DNA of 51,916 nucleotides from Bacteroidaceae bacterium (GCA_016284045.1 JAEEOB010000127.1:1-51916), one strand, 5' to 3'. Counted from the first letter of the stretch, positions 8,936 through 17,989 are shown. Program-made: numbers and translations. Notes: generated by a model not told the origin, from the letters alone.

Positions 8936-9808
8936 TCACCTTTTGTAATATAATATATCCTCAATTGTGTGTCCGAACATGAACCGGCTCATATCCACAC
9001 CGCCCTTGATTCCTTGCACACGGCTTTTCTCTGTGAATTGCCACATGATGTAGTCATGGTCATTATTCAATACAGGAGGATTCGTTGTGTATGCTGCAAT
9101 CCAGAATTTATACTGGCGCCAGTAGGAGTTGTTGAAATATTTGTTGAAGAAATTTCTGCCGGTGTAGATTATTGGACGTGCTCCGTATGCGCGTGTAACC
9201 ATCTCGCAAAGGCGTTCCAATCGGCTTACAAACAAATCATAGGACACACCATTGGTCAGCTCGACGTCAATCACTGGCAGAATATCCTGCTGTTGAGGGT
9301 CGATGTTGCGCATCATGTTGCGGAATTGAAGCTCCGGGTCGATATGGGCGCGGTAGAAGTGGTAGCTGCCCACTTTCAGCCCGTAGCGGTGTGCCTCACG
9401 GATATTGAACTGATAGCGGTCGTCAACAAAGTCGCTCGCCTCTGTGGCTTTCATAATCACGAAAGTAACCTGTGGATCACGGGCCACTTCCGCCCAGCTG
9501 ATGTAGCCTTGATAATGACTGACATCTATACCAGTCTTTCCCGGACCACCTATCACCACGCGGCGGTTGTTGAACAACGGCGGTTGTTGAAGTTCTGTTC
9601 CGCCGCGGTCAGGATTCGATGCATAGTTCAATGGTGATATCTCTGTGTATTCCACAATTACAGGACTTTTCTGTTTCTTGTTTTTCTTCTTATTGTTCGT
9701 CTCGTAGCGTTGCTCAAAACGGGGATTATATTGCGCAAGTGAAACTGTGCACACACATAAAAGCAACGTAAACGTCAAAATGATTTTGGGACAGTATCTG
9801 TTCATCAT
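8936..9808 (-). CDS. Exported GH25 lysozyme-like muramidase
   Basis: The 290-residue protein has an N-terminal signal (to about residue 25), a Lys/Asn-rich linker (KKKNKKQK, 40-47) and a GH25 domain from about residue 92. GH25 enzymes cut the beta-1,4 bond between MurNAc and GlcNAc. The family motifs are visible: GIDVSHYQG with D95, IMKATEASD, VGSYHFYRA, and the Asp-x-Glu pair in PVIDVELT (D181, E183) expected at the active site. The gene has its own promoter about 70 bp upstream. Two Met codons open the frame; the first was used. Confidence 0.9.
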   Translation of the reverse strand: MMNRYCPKIILTFTLLLCVCTVSLAQYNPRFEQRYETNNKKKNKKQKSPVIVEYTEISPLNYASNPDRGGTELQQPPLFNNRRVVIGGPGKTGIDVSHYQGYISWAEVARDPQVTFVIMKATEASDFVDDRYQFNIREAHRYGLKVGSYHFYRAHIDPELQFRNMMRNIDPQQQDILPVIDVELTNGVSYDLFVSRLERLCEMVTRAYGARPIIYTGRNFFNKYFNNSYWRQYKFWIAAYTTNPPVLNNDHDYIMWQFTEKSRVQGIKGGVDMSRFMFGHTIEDILYYKR

Positions 9809-9879
9809 TAATTAGGCTTGGGATAAGAGGAATTGTAAGAATACGATTGCGCTAGCACATTTAAGACGCAATAGTTCAG

Positions 9880-9911
9880 CAAAGATACGATTATTCTTGT
9901 AATAAACCAAA
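9880..9911 (-). promoter_or_regulatory. Promoter of the GH25 gene
   Basis: On the minus strand TTTG (9911-9908), 20 bases, then TATCTTTG (9887-9880). The leader starts near 9873, where a 6-bp hairpin (9867-9872 with 9846-9851) would form at the 5' end. Confidence 0.75.
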
Positions 9912-9956
9912 AAAAATGCCTGCTATGCTTAACTATTTACATTTTATTTACAAATA

Positions 9957-9992
9957 AAACAAGAAAGGAGGCGCCATCACGCACTCCTTTCT
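9957..9992 (-). terminator. Terminator of the first OmpA-family gene
   Basis: A 9-bp stem (9962-9970 with 9984-9992) is followed on the minus strand by a T-rich tail (TTGTTTTATTTG). It is about 40 bp past the stop at 10032. Confidence 0.65.
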
Positions 9993-10000
9993 CGGATTAT

Positions 10001-10024
10001 GAGTGAGGTTCCTCACTCTTTTTT
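10001..10024 (+). terminator. Plus-strand terminator-like hairpin facing the OmpA gene
   Basis: GAGTGAGG and CCTCACTC form a perfect 8-bp inverted repeat followed by six T on the plus strand. No plus-strand gene lies upstream, so it may stop antisense transcription or simply add to the end structure of the OmpA-family mRNA. Confidence 0.5.
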
Positions 10025-10031
10025 GATGTTA

Positions 10032-11228
10032 TTAAAGCACATACACGATGGCCAGACGGTTGGAAGTCCTTCCTTCAACACCACGGCCTTCAATTGTGTC
10101 AATAATTACACCGCGGCTCTCAAGATAGGCGGCTACAGCGTTTGCGCGGTTCATTGATAACTTTTTGTTCCATTCTGGATCTCCCTCAGGAGAGGCTGTT
10201 CCGATAATCTGAACATGAGATCCTGGTTTGATGGAGTTCAGGTCAACCTTAGCATCTTCAGTGATATCCCATTTTCCCTGTTCAAACGGAACCACCTTCA
10301 GATTGTCAATTGAAATGGTGCGGGTGGAACCTTCAACCACTTTCTCAACCACTTTCTCAACCACTTTGGGGTTGTTTCGGCAATCTTCCAACAATGCGTT
10401 CAGACGTGCTAACTCTATATCACAGTCACGCCCAAACTTAAAGTTGTGACCACCGTAGGAGCAACCGAATTTATAGTTGTAGCCCACCGACAAGCTGAAG
10501 TATGCGTAGTGTTTGTCAAACTGAGATCCGCTGTGTCCGTCCTTGTTCAGGTTCCAGAGCAGAGCTGGCTCAAGGTAAATCTGATGTTCTTTGGCGTCAC
10601 CAAAATTATAGGCGATGTCAACACCTGTCTTCACGGTCATCACGTCGCGGTCTTCTTTCTTCACTAGCTGGCGGCTGCTGGAAGGGGAGAACACATGTCC
10701 CCAGCCGATACCAACCTGTGTGATAACTTCAATGTCTTGTGGCTCACCTAGATATCCGTTCATCAAGTTGGTCAGGTTCAATGTTCCGTTGATGCCAAGG
10801 TTCATGGCGCGGAACAAGTTGTGACCTTGTGATTTTCTCACTTCTGTAGTCACTTGTTCCGGCGTGTACACAATGAGTTGACCGTCTGGGCCCTCGAATG
10901 TCTGTGGTGCTTGGGTCACAGTTGTCAGAATCGGGTAGGTGTCGAAGCGGTCAAAGCCGTGAAGAACATGATATCGGCTTTCAGCGTGAGATCCGAACCA
11001 TGCTGTTGCCTCTATGTTCAAACCGAAAACAGGAGTTATGTCCTTTCCCAGACGTAGTCCTAAAGTGGGGTTGAGCGGAAAGAATTTGTTGCCTGCAAGG
11101 TTCGTGTTCAAACCCAAGTTAGCACCGACATATATATTGTCGGTAAACTCTCCCGTCAACAACGACTGCTGGGCATTGGCTGCTGTAAATGCCAGTGCCA
11201 ATGCAAGAGTTGAAATAATCTTTTTCAT
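10032..11228 (-). CDS. OmpA-family outer membrane protein (paralog 1)
   Basis: The start was placed at the ATG at 11228 because a signal peptide (MKKIISTLALALAFTAANAQ) begins there; an earlier in-frame ATG gives an N-terminus without signal features and overlaps the promoter. The 398-residue protein has an N-terminal beta-barrel-like part (VYVGANLGLN-type strands), a Val/Glu/Lys linker with VVEK units, and a C-terminal OmpA-like domain (HVQIIGTASPEGD ... NRANAVAAYL ... NRLAIVYVL) that binds peptidoglycan in known members. It is adjacent to and clearly homologous with the next gene, as if from a tandem duplication. Likely role: linking outer membrane and cell wall. Confidence 0.88.
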   Translation of the reverse strand: MKKIISTLALALAFTAANAQQSLLTGEFTDNIYVGANLGLNTNLAGNKFFPLNPTLGLRLGKDITPVFGLNIEATAWFGSHAESRYHVLHGFDRFDTYPILTTVTQAPQTFEGPDGQLIVYTPEQVTTEVRKSQGHNLFRAMNLGINGTLNLTNLMNGYLGEPQDIEVITQVGIGWGHVFSPSSSRQLVKKEDRDVMTVKTGVDIAYNFGDAKEHQIYLEPALLWNLNKDGHSGSQFDKHYAYFSLSVGYNYKFGCSYGGHNFKFGRDCDIELARLNALLEDCRNNPKVVEKVVEKVVEGSTRTISIDNLKVVPFEQGKWDITEDAKVDLNSIKPGSHVQIIGTASPEGDPEWNKKLSMNRANAVAAYLESRGVIIDTIEGRGVEGRTSNRLAIVYVL

Positions 11229-11279
11229 AAAAAGAAACTTTTGGTTAAATAAATGTGTGAATGAATGAAATATAATATG

Positions 11280-11301
11280 CAAAGATAGTGATTTTTTTTA
11301 T
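11280..11301 (-). promoter_or_regulatory. Likely promoter of OmpA paralog 1
   Basis: The minus strand carries TATCTTTG (11287-11280), but no good TTTG at the -33 position. The surrounding bases (AATCACTAT-TTTGC with a T/A-rich run) are nearly the same as upstream of paralog 2, which suggests the promoters were duplicated with the genes. Confidence 0.5.
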
Positions 11302-11393
11302 ACTTTATCGTATTTTGCCCCCTTTTTTCATCGACTGAGCAACTTTTTTTTAGACTTTTCATTTTCCAGATATCCTCTTTTGTGGGAAGGACA

Positions 11394-11421
11394 TAAAAAA
11401 AGAGGTTCCCAAAGGAACCCC
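11394..11421 (-). terminator. Terminator of OmpA paralog 2
   Basis: GGTTCC (11404-11409) and GGAACC (11414-11419) form a hairpin, flanked on the minus strand by a seven-T run (11401-11395). It lies about 25 bp past the stop. Confidence 0.8.
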
Positions 11422-11445
11422 TTTTAAATGTTAGCTGTTACAGAA

Positions 11446-12609
11446 TTACTGAGGACGGCTTGTGATGTAAACGATAGCCAGACGGTTAGAGGTCTTGCCC
11501 TCAACACCGTGACCCTCGCAAGAGTCAACAATCACGCCACGCTCCTGGAGATAGTCGCATACAGCCTTTGCACGGTTGTCAGACAGCTCCTGGTTCCAGC
11601 TTGCAGGTCCTTCAGGAGATGCAGTACCGATAACCTGTACGTGTGCACCTGCAGGGATGGTGTTCAGGTCGCTCTGAGCTGCGTCAGACAGATACCACTT
11701 GTTAACCTCGAAAGGAACAACCTTCAGGTTCTCAACAGAAATACCTGGCTTCTCAACATACTTGATGACTTCCTTCGGAACTTCCTTGATAACTTCCTTG
11801 GTGACAACCTTTGGAGGACGGTTGTTGCACTCGTCGAGCATAGCCTGGAGTCTTGCGAGCTCAGCATCGCAGTCACGACCAACCTTGAAGTTGTGTCCAC
11901 CATAAGAGCAACCGAACTTGTAGTTGTAACCGAGTGAGAGTGAAAGGTAAGCATAGTGCTTGTTGAATGCGATACCGTCGAAACCAGTCTTGTTCAGGTT
12001 CCAGATCACAGCAGGCTCAAGATAAATCTGATGCTGCTTGTCGCCACCGAAGTTGAATGCGAAATCCAATCCAGCCTTTGCTGACAGGTGGTCACGGTCC
12101 TCATCCTTCCATTCGTTTCTGAAGAATGTGTTGTTTTTCTCACTTGATGGAACAAATACCATACCCCATCCGAGACCAGCAACTGTAGAAATCTCGAATC
12201 CGCGAGGTTCACCTGCATAGCCTAAGAAAGCATTCATCAGGTTGATTGTTCCATACACACCTAAGTTAGCAGCGCGGAATGCGTTGTGCTTGCCGTCAGG
12301 ATTTGAAGGATAAATGTCAAAGCGCTCCGGGAAGAAACGGCCGTTGTGAGCCTTGAACTTCTCAGTGTGTGAGCCGAACCATGCAGAACCTTCTACGAAA
12401 ACGCCAAAGATAGGATTGAAGTCCTTACCCAAGCGAACGCCGAAGGTCGGGTTCAGAGGGAATGCCTTGTCAAAGGCAAGATTTGTGTTTACACCACCGT
12501 TAACGCCGATATATACGTTATCGAAGAATTTAGGGGTGTAAATCGTTTGCTGTGCATTAGCTGCAGCACATGCACAAACAAGAGTTAGAGATAAAATTAA
12601 TTTCTTCAT
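11446..12609 (-). CDS. OmpA-family outer membrane protein (paralog 2)
   Basis: The 387-residue product has a signal peptide (MKKLILSLTLVCACAAANAQ), a beta-barrel-like part, a linker rich in KEV/PKEV units and an OmpA-like C-terminal domain (HVQVIGTASPEGP ... NRAKAVCDYL ... NRLAIVYITSRPQ). Shared blocks with paralog 1 include FPLNPT(L/F)G(L/V)RLGKD, the GSHAES/GSHTEK region and YNYKFGCSYGGHNFK. Both have two Cys in matching places (FGCSYGG and GRDCD), possibly a disulfide. It has a strong consensus promoter and its own terminator, so it is probably an abundant outer membrane protein. Confidence 0.9.
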   Translation of the reverse strand: MKKLILSLTLVCACAAANAQQTIYTPKFFDNVYIGVNGGVNTNLAFDKAFPLNPTFGVRLGKDFNPIFGVFVEGSAWFGSHTEKFKAHNGRFFPERFDIYPSNPDGKHNAFRAANLGVYGTINLMNAFLGYAGEPRGFEISTVAGLGWGMVFVPSSEKNNTFFRNEWKDEDRDHLSAKAGLDFAFNFGGDKQHQIYLEPAVIWNLNKTGFDGIAFNKHYAYLSLSLGYNYKFGCSYGGHNFKVGRDCDAELARLQAMLDECNNRPPKVVTKEVIKEVPKEVIKYVEKPGISVENLKVVPFEVNKWYLSDAAQSDLNTIPAGAHVQVIGTASPEGPASWNQELSDNRAKAVCDYLQERGVIVDSCEGHGVEGKTSNRLAIVYITSRPQ

Positions 12610-12656
12610 AACATAACTAGTTTTAGTTAATAAATAGAAAATTATTTAAATTATTG

Positions 12657-12686
12657 CAAATATAGTGATTTTTTTATTCACGCAAA
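12657..12686 (-). promoter_or_regulatory. Promoter of OmpA paralog 2
   Basis: On the minus strand TTTG (12686-12683), 18 bases, then TATATTTG (12664-12657). The leader is about 40 bases. Confidence 0.72.
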
Positions 12687-13066
12687 CTATTTTTAAGATT
12701 TTTTTTCGCAAAATAGCATATTTATTCACGTTTTATCGCAGAAAAGTGTTTTTCTGCAATAAAAAATAGAATTTCTTTGTTTAATTGTAGTCTTTGCAGT
12801 TTTTGTATGTGAACTATTTCCTGATGTGTTCTTGTGAATGAATGTCGCTTAAATGTTGCTTATACCGCATTTTCGCCACAAAGTTAATACTTTTTTTTAT
12901 AAAGAACATTCTTTTTTCTTATTTTTTTTTGTCTAAGTGGAAATTTATTCCAAAAACATTAAAATAAGTTAAAAACTTATCCACTTTTCACCATATTAGA
13001 ATAAATAGTTGTAATTTCGCACAGATTTTAAGATACAACATTCATTCAATTCTATTTTGACTTAAA
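12687..13066. other. Long AT-rich divergent intergenic region with palindromes
   Basis: No gene is seen. It separates the minus-strand OmpA gene from the plus-strand double-FGE gene. It holds a perfect inverted repeat GCAGAAAA...TTTTCTGC near 12738-12758 and a 17-bp palindrome ATAAGTTAAAAACTTAT at 12964-12980, overlapped by a single DnaA-box-like TTATCCACT (12977-12985). A promoter for the plus-strand gene is only weakly visible (TAATTTCG near 13012-13019). Confidence 0.5.
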
Positions 13067-14815
13067 ATGAGATTTAATTTAAATTTCTCGAAAGGTATGC
13101 GTATTTGCATTACCTTTTTAATTATTATGTGCTTTCCAATCAACAGTGATGCACAGTTTTGGAAAAAATGGTTTAGAAAGAAGAAAAAACCGAAAGTAGA
13201 GGTTGTCACCACCGAGATTCCGAAAGATACGGTTGCAATCATCGCTGAGCCTGAAAATACTGATACACTCGTCAATCTTGTTGCCTATATGCCCGATGAT
13301 GTGAAAACAGACTCTATGGCGCCGTTTTCTGACTTCATCACCTCAAGAGTGAACAACAAGATAGTGAATGTCAATGGAGTTCAGTTTAAGATGATAGGAG
13401 TCCAGGGAGGTACTTTCCTTATGGGAACCACCATTGACCAGTACAGACGGTCGGAAATCGATGAATATCCATGCCATTGTGTGGCACTCAACACTTTCTA
13501 TATTGGTGAGACCGAGGTTACTCAGGAGTTGTGGCAGGCTGTGATGGGAAAGAACCCCTCAAACTTCAAGAACCCTAAATCACCGGTTGAGTCCATATCA
13601 TGGAATGACTGCCAGCTTTTCCTCACTAAGCTGAACTCAATTACAGGAATGGAGTTCAGACTGCCCACCGAGGCAGAGTGGGAATTTGCTGCACGTGGCG
13701 GATGTCTGTCTGGGCACTGGATGTTTGCCGGTGATGATTTCCTTGACGGGCTTGGATGGTTTGTAAGCAACGCAGCCAAGACCATGCCTGTAATGCAAAA
13801 ACGTCCGAATGAGTTGGGATTATACGACATGTCCGGTAATGTGGCTGAATGGTGTTACGACTGGTATGGGGAATATCCTGACACTTGTCTGACGAATCCT
13901 ATCGGTCCGACGACTGGCACAAACAAATGTGTGAGGGGCGGGCACTGGATTGACGGTACAAATGCGGCTCGTGCGGCATTCAGATATAGTCTCAGTCCGT
14001 TCGCTTCCAACTATCACACGGGCTTGCGCCTTGTGGCTTCTGTTACACAGAGTGACCTCAATGAGGCAGTGACTAATCCAGTGTTGCAGAGCCGTTATTT
14101 CACAAATTTTTCAACCCAATATCTCAAACCGGAGAAATTCTCCGTGAAAGGAGTTGATTTCACGATGATTGGTGTTCAGGGTGGCGTATTTCTGATGGGT
14201 GCCACACTTGAACAGACAAAGTACGGCGATATGGATGAGCAGCCATGTCATAATGTGGCGTTGTCGAGTTATAGAATTGGTCAGACCGAGGTTACTCAGG
14301 CTTTATGGAAAGTTGTGATGGGCACCAATCCGTCGGCCAACAAAGGCGACAACCTGCCAGTGGAGAATGTGTCATGGAACGACTGTCAGACATTTATTGA
14401 GAAACTCAATGCATTGACTGGTAGAACATTCCGTCTGCCCTCGGAAGCCGAGTGGGAATATGCTGCCAGGGGTGGAAACATCAGCAAGCAGTACCCGTTC
14501 CCTGGCAGTGAGAATTGCAACTCTGTTGCATGGAACGCACACACATGTACTTCCACTAATCCTGTTGCGATTCTGTTGCCTAATGAACTGTGCCTCTACG
14601 ATATGGGCGGAAATGTGGCAGAGTGGTGCGACGACTGGTATGCATCTTACAATATAGTCGATCTCACCAATCCAAAAGGTCCGGGACATGGTGCAAACAA
14701 GGTTATCAGGGGCAGTCACTGGGAAGACGGACAGCGCTATTGTCACTGCTCCTACAGATACAGTGGAAAACCAGAGGCCAAATTCTATTTCACGGGATTC
14801 CGTCTTGCGCTTTGA
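13067..14815 (+). CDS. Exported protein with two tandem formylglycine-generating-enzyme-like (SUMF1) domains
   Basis: The 582-residue product starts with an N-terminal signal (to about residue 34, ending SDAQ) and a basic stretch (KKWFRKKKKPK). Two homologous domains follow, about 100-325 and 360-582. Each has the family landmarks: M(I)GVQGG.FLMG, ETEVTQ.LW, WNDCQ.F, RLP(T/S)EAEWE(F/Y)AARGG, DM(S/G)GNVAEWC.DWY, and a late RGGHW or RGSHW. True FGE proteins oxidise a cysteine of sulfatases, but many bacterial members are structural or act in secretion and gliding (GldK and GldJ also carry this fold). No sulfatase is nearby, so catalysis should not be assumed. A perfect terminator follows. Confidence 0.85.
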   Translation: MRFNLNFSKGMRICITFLIIMCFPINSDAQFWKKWFRKKKKPKVEVVTTEIPKDTVAIIAEPENTDTLVNLVAYMPDDVKTDSMAPFSDFITSRVNNKIVNVNGVQFKMIGVQGGTFLMGTTIDQYRRSEIDEYPCHCVALNTFYIGETEVTQELWQAVMGKNPSNFKNPKSPVESISWNDCQLFLTKLNSITGMEFRLPTEAEWEFAARGGCLSGHWMFAGDDFLDGLGWFVSNAAKTMPVMQKRPNELGLYDMSGNVAEWCYDWYGEYPDTCLTNPIGPTTGTNKCVRGGHWIDGTNAARAAFRYSLSPFASNYHTGLRLVASVTQSDLNEAVTNPVLQSRYFTNFSTQYLKPEKFSVKGVDFTMIGVQGGVFLMGATLEQTKYGDMDEQPCHNVALSSYRIGQTEVTQALWKVVMGTNPSANKGDNLPVENVSWNDCQTFIEKLNALTGRTFRLPSEAEWEYAARGGNISKQYPFPGSENCNSVAWNAHTCTSTNPVAILLPNELCLYDMGGNVAEWCDDWYASYNIVDLTNPKGPGHGANKVIRGSHWEDGQRYCHCSYRYSGKPEAKFYFTGFRLAL

Positions 14816-14875
14816 TTATTCCGACTGGTTAATCAAATTCGCAAAGGATTTTTTAAATAGTTCCAAAACTCATCT

Positions 14876-14916
14876 TAAAAAACTGGGCGAACCTGATGGT
14901 TCGCCCAGTTTTTTTG
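14876..14916. terminator. Bidirectional terminator
   Basis: A perfect 13-bp stem (14881-14893 with 14898-14910) with a TGAT loop is flanked by T runs on both strands. It serves the double-FGE gene on the plus strand and the DUF4332 gene on the minus strand. Confidence 0.9.
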
Positions 14917-14943
14917 ATTAAGTATTAATGGATTAGATGGGTG

Positions 14944-15351
14944 TTAATAATCCACAGCCGGATCCATTTCCTTAGCTTGGTCAATCATTTTCTGAATCTC
15001 GCTCTCAGCAGGCACTCGGTTGCATAGGTTCTTTGCCTCATTGGTCTCGTCAAGCTTTGCTTTCAGATTAGCAGCCACACGGTGACGGAGTTCTTTCACC
15101 GTGTCAACCCCTGCAGCCTCAAGGAGCTCTGCAAACTGCGGTCCGATTCCGTTGATACGGAATAGGTCAGCATGGTTTGTCCATTTAAGAATGAGCTTGG
15201 GGCTGATGCCCGTCTCTTCAGCTAATGCTTTGCGTCCTGCCGGCTTTCCGCATTTTGCCAGGAGGTCTTCTACTTTCTCAATGCCTGCTGCAATGAGTTT
15301 CTCTGCATAAACCTCGCCTACGCCTTCAATGTCGATAATTTTGTAAGCCAT
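14944..15351 (-). CDS. DUF4332-type helix-hairpin-helix protein
   Basis: A 135-residue cytoplasmic protein with two helix-hairpin-helix-like units: IEGVGEVYAEKLIAAGI near the start and INGIGPQFAELLEAAGV near the middle. This is the layout of DUF4332 proteins, which resemble the DNA-binding HhH units of polymerases and ligases but whose role is not settled. The start was set at the ATG at 15351; an in-frame TTG three codons earlier is less likely. It lies downstream of trpS on the same strand with a gap of about 98 bp. Confidence 0.8.
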   Translation of the reverse strand: MAYKIIDIEGVGEVYAEKLIAAGIEKVEDLLAKCGKPAGRKALAEETGISPKLILKWTNHADLFRINGIGPQFAELLEAAGVDTVKELRHRVAANLKAKLDETNEAKNLCNRVPAESEIQKMIDQAKEMDPAVDY

Positions 15352-15449
15352 AGTTTTCAAAAATTTAAGGAGTTAATAATTAATATATTTGGTTGATTAG
15401 GGATATCTCGTTGTTTTTTCTAGTCTTTCCGTCTTCTGGTCTTCTCGTT

Positions 15450-16439
15450 CTAATAGACTCTGAAACCGATTGTTTTGCGTACTTCTTTCAATGTTTTCAC
15501 TGCGCTTTCACGTGCTTTCATTGCACCTGCTGCTGCAATACGGTCGAGAAGATCTGTGTTGGAGGAATATTCCTGTATGCGTTCGCGGATAGGATTCAGC
15601 ACAGCCACCATATCCTCTGCAAGCTGTTTTTTCATGTCACCGTAGCGGAGTGTGCAGTCGTTCCATTTCTCATCGAAATAGCTCACGGTGTCGGGGCTTG
15701 ATACGATGCTCATCATCTTGAACAGATTGGCAATCACCTCTGGCTTTTCACTATTGGGGGTCTGGGGACCGTTGTCAGTCACAGCACGCATCACTTTCTT
15801 CCTCACCACCTTCTCCTCGTCGCAGAGGAAGATGCAGTTTCCGTCGCTTTTACCCATTTTCCCTGTGCCGTCGAGCCCAGGTACTTTCAATGCTTCTGCG
15901 CCGAAGTAATAGTTTTGAGGCTCAGGGAAGAGGTCGGTCTTGTAGATATTGTTGAAGCGTCTTGCACATTTGCGTGCCATCTCCATGTTCTGCTCCTGGT
16001 CTTTTCCCACGGGCACCCATTTGGCGCGGTGCTGAAGAATGTCGGCTGCCATGAGTGTGGGATAGGTGAACAATCCTGCGTTTACGTTGTCGGGCTGTTG
16101 CCGTGCTTTCTCCTTGAAAGTGGTGACACGTCCAAGCTCGCCGATATATGTGTTCATGTTCAGATAAAGATAAAGTTCTATCGTCTCAGGAACGTCGCTC
16201 TGTACGTAGATTGTTGCTTTTTCGGGGTCTAATCCGCATGCGAGATACTCTGCAAGGATGGTGCGGGTGGAATTCTGTATGTTGTCAGGGGTGGGGTGAG
16301 TGGTCAGTGAATGCCAGTCGGCAATGAAGAAATAGCAATTGTATTCATTCTGCATTTTCACGAAACTTCTTACTGCCCCGAAATAATTTCCTAAATGAAG
16401 ATGGCCGGTAGGGCGGATGCCGCTAAGTACTGTGTCCAT
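15450..16439 (-). CDS. trpS: Tryptophanyl-tRNA synthetase
   Basis: The 329-residue enzyme charges tRNA-Trp with tryptophan using ATP. It is the normal length for the bacterial type. The class I signatures are both present: the HIGH-like HLHLGNY (13-19, after SGIRPTG) and the KMSKS-like KMGKS (about residue 195). It has no anticodon-stem extension. No T-box or leader peptide is visible in the 143 bp upstream, which is AT-rich with repeated ATAGATTTTATAGAT-like sequence. Confidence 0.96.
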   Translation of the reverse strand: MDTVLSGIRPTGHLHLGNYFGAVRSFVKMQNEYNCYFFIADWHSLTTHPTPDNIQNSTRTILAEYLACGLDPEKATIYVQSDVPETIELYLYLNMNTYIGELGRVTTFKEKARQQPDNVNAGLFTYPTLMAADILQHRAKWVPVGKDQEQNMEMARKCARRFNNIYKTDLFPEPQNYYFGAEALKVPGLDGTGKMGKSDGNCIFLCDEEKVVRKKVMRAVTDNGPQTPNSEKPEVIANLFKMMSIVSSPDTVSYFDEKWNDCTLRYGDMKKQLAEDMVAVLNPIRERIQEYSSNTDLLDRIAAAGAMKARESAVKTLKEVRKTIGFRVY

Positions 16440-16582
16440 TGTTGCTTTTTTTGCTCTGTTATTCTGTTTTTATTTTATTGATATTATAGATTTTATAGAT
16501 ATTACAGATGTTCTGGATTTTTTGTGTTTTATGATGGATTTTTGTGGATTGTTAAATCTTAAACCATCTTTTTTATTGTAAA

Positions 16583-17989
16583 TTAATAAGCGTTCTTCTC
16601 GCCTTGAATTACATTTGTCACGGTTTTGATAATGATCTTGATGTCGAGCAGGAGTGTCCAGTTCTCTATGTATTCAATGTCTTTCTTCACACGGTCTTCC
16701 ATTTGACTGATCTTATATGTCTCGCCTCGGAAGCCGCTCACCTGAGCCAGACCAGTGATGCCCGGCTTAGCGAGATGCCTCACCATGTAGCGGTTGATGA
16801 TGCTTGAATACATGTCGGTGTGTTTCAACATGTGAGGGCGTGGCCCCACCACTGACATCTCTCCTTTCAACACGTTTATGAACTGTGGCAGCTCGTCTAT
16901 ATTCGTCTTGCGCATGAAGTCTCCGTAGGAGAATTTCCTGGGGTCGTCTTTTGTGGCCTGCACTTTGTCTGCATCATCGTTGACGTGCATCGAACGGAAT
17001 TTCAGACACATAAATGATTTTCCGTCAAGCCCTGTTCTAAGCTGTTTGAAGAATATTGGTCCAGGAGACTGTATCTTGATGATGATTGCTGAGATGACAT
17101 ACACTATGGGGAAGACGAGGATGAGCACGAGCAGTGAGAAAATGATGTCGAACAACCGTTTGATGAGTTTGTTGAGTGGGTAAGTGAGTGGTTCACGACG
17201 TCTTGCCACAACAGGTGTCTTGTCATATTGTGTGAATGATAGCTTCCCTCTGAAAATGTTCATGTCAGGAACATAGAAGAAACGAATCAGATTGTTATCG
17301 CAATATTTCGACAGCATGTTGATTCTGTCCTGTTCGTTATTGTCGATATGTGCGTATAGTTCGTTGATAATGTTGCTTTTGTTGTTTTCTGACATCCATT
17401 CATAAATGTTGTCGGATGTGCCCGCATAGAGCTTTTTCAAGTCAGGGTCAGAAGACGGTTCTTTACCGAAATGTGCTTTGATGGTATAACCATACATCGG
17501 CTGGGACAAATAATGGAAAATCTGCCTGATACCTGCAGTGTCGCCAATGAGTACCACCATATTTTGGTTTCGTTTCCGCTTACGGAGGTAGAAGAATATC
17601 TTACGCAAAATGAGCCTCTCAATCAGCATTATGAAGGAGTATATGATGACGAATGAGAAGAAATAAGTGCGTGGAAACCTGATTGACGGATAGAAAATAA
17701 TAATCAGCAGGGATGTGAACACCCCAAAGAGCATACTAGTGATTATCACGTTTTTTATTACATCCTCCGACCGGTTGAGCCGCTTTTGGTTAACGGAAGG
17801 CCGTATGGTGAAACTGAAGAGATATGCCACTAAAAGAATGAATGTGGTCAGCTTAAAGCCTATCGTCGGAAAGGAAGCTGGCGACAGACTTTTAAAAAGC
17901 ATGTAGAGCACATAGTTGAGAATGACTATGAGTGCCATGTCGGCTGCCATGACGATGTAATAAAGCTTGTTGTCTCTGTTCACTTGCAT
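16583..17989 (-). CDS. Undecaprenyl-phosphate sugar phosphotransferase (WcaJ/WbaP-type)
   Basis: The 468-residue membrane protein has four to five N-terminal transmembrane helices (about 10-130), a Rossmann-like middle (VVLIGDTAGI near 145), and a bacterial sugar-transferase domain from about 275. That domain opens with a re-entrant helix and then shows SPGPIFF, KFRSM, TNIDELPQ and MSVVGPRP, all typical of polyisoprenyl-phosphate hexose-1-phosphate transferases. Such enzymes attach the first sugar phosphate to undecaprenyl phosphate to begin exopolysaccharide, capsule or O-antigen assembly at the inner membrane. No other glycan genes are in the window, so the product glycan is unknown. Confidence 0.92.
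   Translation of the reverse strand: MQVNRDNKLYYIVMAADMALIVILNYVLYMLFKSLSPASFPTIGFKLTTFILLVAYLFSFTIRPSVNQKRLNRSEDVIKNVIITSMLFGVFTSLLIIIFYPSIRFPRTYFFSFVIIYSFIMLIERLILRKIFFYLRKRKRNQNMVVLIGDTAGIRQIFHYLSQPMYGYTIKAHFGKEPSSDPDLKKLYAGTSDNIYEWMSENNKSNIINELYAHIDNNEQDRINMLSKYCDNNLIRFFYVPDMNIFRGKLSFTQYDKTPVVARRREPLTYPLNKLIKRLFDIIFSLLVLILVFPIVYVISAIIIKIQSPGPIFFKQLRTGLDGKSFMCLKFRSMHVNDDADKVQATKDDPRKFSYGDFMRKTNIDELPQFINVLKGEMSVVGPRPHMLKHTDMYSSIINRYMVRHLAKPGITGLAQVSGFRGETYKISQMEDRVKKDIEYIENWTLLLDIKIIIKTVTNVIQGEKNAY

Noticed and set aside
12977..12985. DnaA-box-like TTATCCACT as a sign of a replication origin
   Set aside because: Only one box is seen and there is no dnaA, dnaN or other origin gene; it is more likely part of a palindrome.
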